This document shows positions 42,581-43,667 of a stretch of 43,667 bases of DNA, one piece after another. Source of the stretch: Hofstenia miamia (taxonomy: Eukaryota; Xenacoelomorpha; Acoela; Hofsteniidae); the NCBI GenBank assembly GCA_900660155.1, contig CABFPE010000196.1, forward strand, positions 1,052,303 to 1,095,969, written 5' to 3'. The translations under genes were made by a program, and so were the position numbers. Within the stretch, counting starts at the first letter, position 1; every line of letters begins with the position of its first letter. The notes below the pieces were generated by a model that was not told the origin of the DNA, made no database searches, and saw only the letters and a list, made by a program, of their open reading frames with translations.

Positions 42581-43667
42581 GCAGATAATGTGAAATAAAA
42601 AAACAAAATATTTAGAATAATATTTAGAAAATCAATACCTACTACTGCAGTGGCATCAGGTTGCAATAGTAGCTGCTAATTATTTTACGTCTGTTATCAA
42701 TCTTACACAGACAGCCAAACAGACACAGAGATAGTGAGAGAGAGAATCAACGTCATAAAGAAAATTACAAAATCAATACCTACTATTGTAGTGGCATCAA
42801 TTTAGTTGGTACCTATCTTATCAATCCTACATTACAGAAAGTAGTATTTCATTGATTCTTTTACAAAATAAACTTAATTTATAAATAAGAATTTACATGT
42901 AAGTCGTTAGTCCTTGTAGTGAACAATAAAAAAATTATCTGTGTTGAGCAAAATTAGAACAGGCGAGGACTGAATTAAGTTTACATTTTACTTAAAATGC
43001 CTCATAAATTTCGAAAATCTGTGGTTGTTCATCCATCCTGGGGGTGTTGGAACTCCTGCCTACCCAATTGGGGCACCGTTAAGAAAATGAGTTTAAAAGC
43101 ACTCTCAGGAATAGAAACAAATAGTGGGACAACATGACTTTTTGCAGATACGGTGGAGAAAACGGTCACCAAGTTGCCCCTTTCTTGAGGAACAATACTC
43201 GCCCTCGCCCTTCATAGTTTAATACCTTTTTTGCAACTACTTTGCGCAGTTTCTGGGTTGTGAGTAGTGATATTAAGGGAGACCCTGTCTCACAAAATGA
43301 CCTTGAGCTCTGCGATATCGGGGGAGTGTTTGCAAATGTTAATTAATGAGTCATTCTACTTGACAAATGTTTTTGACAACTTACTAATGGATTTTCAGTG
43401 ACGTCAGATATTTTTAAGTATGTCTACTAATGGATTTCAATTAGTAATGCTTTTAATTGATTTACATATTAGGGCCATTTTTTGGTATGAGTAATTTCAC
43501 TTTGATAATATCACGGGCCATTTTTTGGCATGACTAATTTCACTTTGATAATATCACAAATGTTTGCATTACATCGCGTTAATATATACCTTATTATAAC
43601 AACCCCTTTTGGGATACATACACATAATATTACAAACTAATTTTCCATAATTTCGAGAAGCTTATAG
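42581..43667. other. Non-coding right end of window with short tandem repeats
   Basis: No gene seen. It contains an imperfect duplication with period about 140 bases (aatcaatacctactactgca at about 42630 and aatcaatacctactattgta at about 42771, each followed by tggcatca). A clean 43-bp tandem duplication lies near the end. Confidence 0.5.
43472..43557 (+). repeat. 43-bp tandem duplication
   Basis: 43472-43514 and 43515-43557 are head-to-tail copies (gggccattttttggtatgag / gggccattttttggcatgac and on to gataatatcac) differing at two positions, a fairly recent duplication. Confidence 0.85.

Noticed and set aside
1..43667. tRNA, rRNA, CRISPR array or bacterial-type operon
   Set aside because: No cloverleaf-type sequence, no regularly spaced repeats with spacers, and no rRNA-like conserved blocks were found. 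The only long host-type genes are eukaryotic.

Overview
This window looks like AT-rich nuclear DNA of an invertebrate animal. Most of it is repeats. It has a single-exon transporter gene, large non-coding stretches, and remains of at least six classes of animal transposable element: Penelope-like, Ty3/gypsy LTR, CR1-like LINE, hAT, piggyBac and Tc1/mariner. There are no operons, no ribosome-binding-site pattern and no bacterial genes. The mix would suit a cnidarian or another aquatic invertebrate, but I cannot name the species from this sequence.

Layout. 692-2030 is a dead Penelope-like reverse transcriptase. 4336-17354 is one large (13 kb) LTR retroelement. Its parts in order are a 5' LTR, gag with a CCHC knuckle, protease, reverse transcriptase, RNase H, integrase with a GPY/F-like tail, a gap, an extra gene with the three motifs of a CAF1/POP2-type DEDDh exonuclease, an env-type glycoprotein gene, and a 3' LTR. 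Every gene in it is broken by stops, frameshifts or lost catalytic residues. 18210-19484 (minus) is an intact, intronless MFS transporter and the best host gene here. 23427-24165 and 30618-31355 are two short hAT-type elements with terminal inverted repeats and 8-bp target duplications. 24253-25308 is a decayed copy of a multi-copy protein family. 34165-38060 is a CR1-like LINE whose two reading frames are fully open. 38700-40894 holds pieces of a hAT transposase, with a CCGGT-rich repeat cluster between them. 41098-41685 (minus) encodes a possible membrane-anchored, glycosylated luminal protein. 42137-42580 is a piggyBac fragment with one end.

Two observations stand out. First, the LINE's ORF1 and ORF2 are in the same frame, separated by one UGA followed directly by CUA, a known leaky-stop context. 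The endonuclease domain starts before the first AUG after that stop, which suggests ORF2 protein is made by stop-codon readthrough. Second, the env-bearing LTR element carries a CAF1-like deadenylase-type exonuclease between pol and env. That gene is split by a 176-bp exact duplication next to a lone N, which looks like an assembly error: collapsing it puts the exonuclease motifs in one frame.
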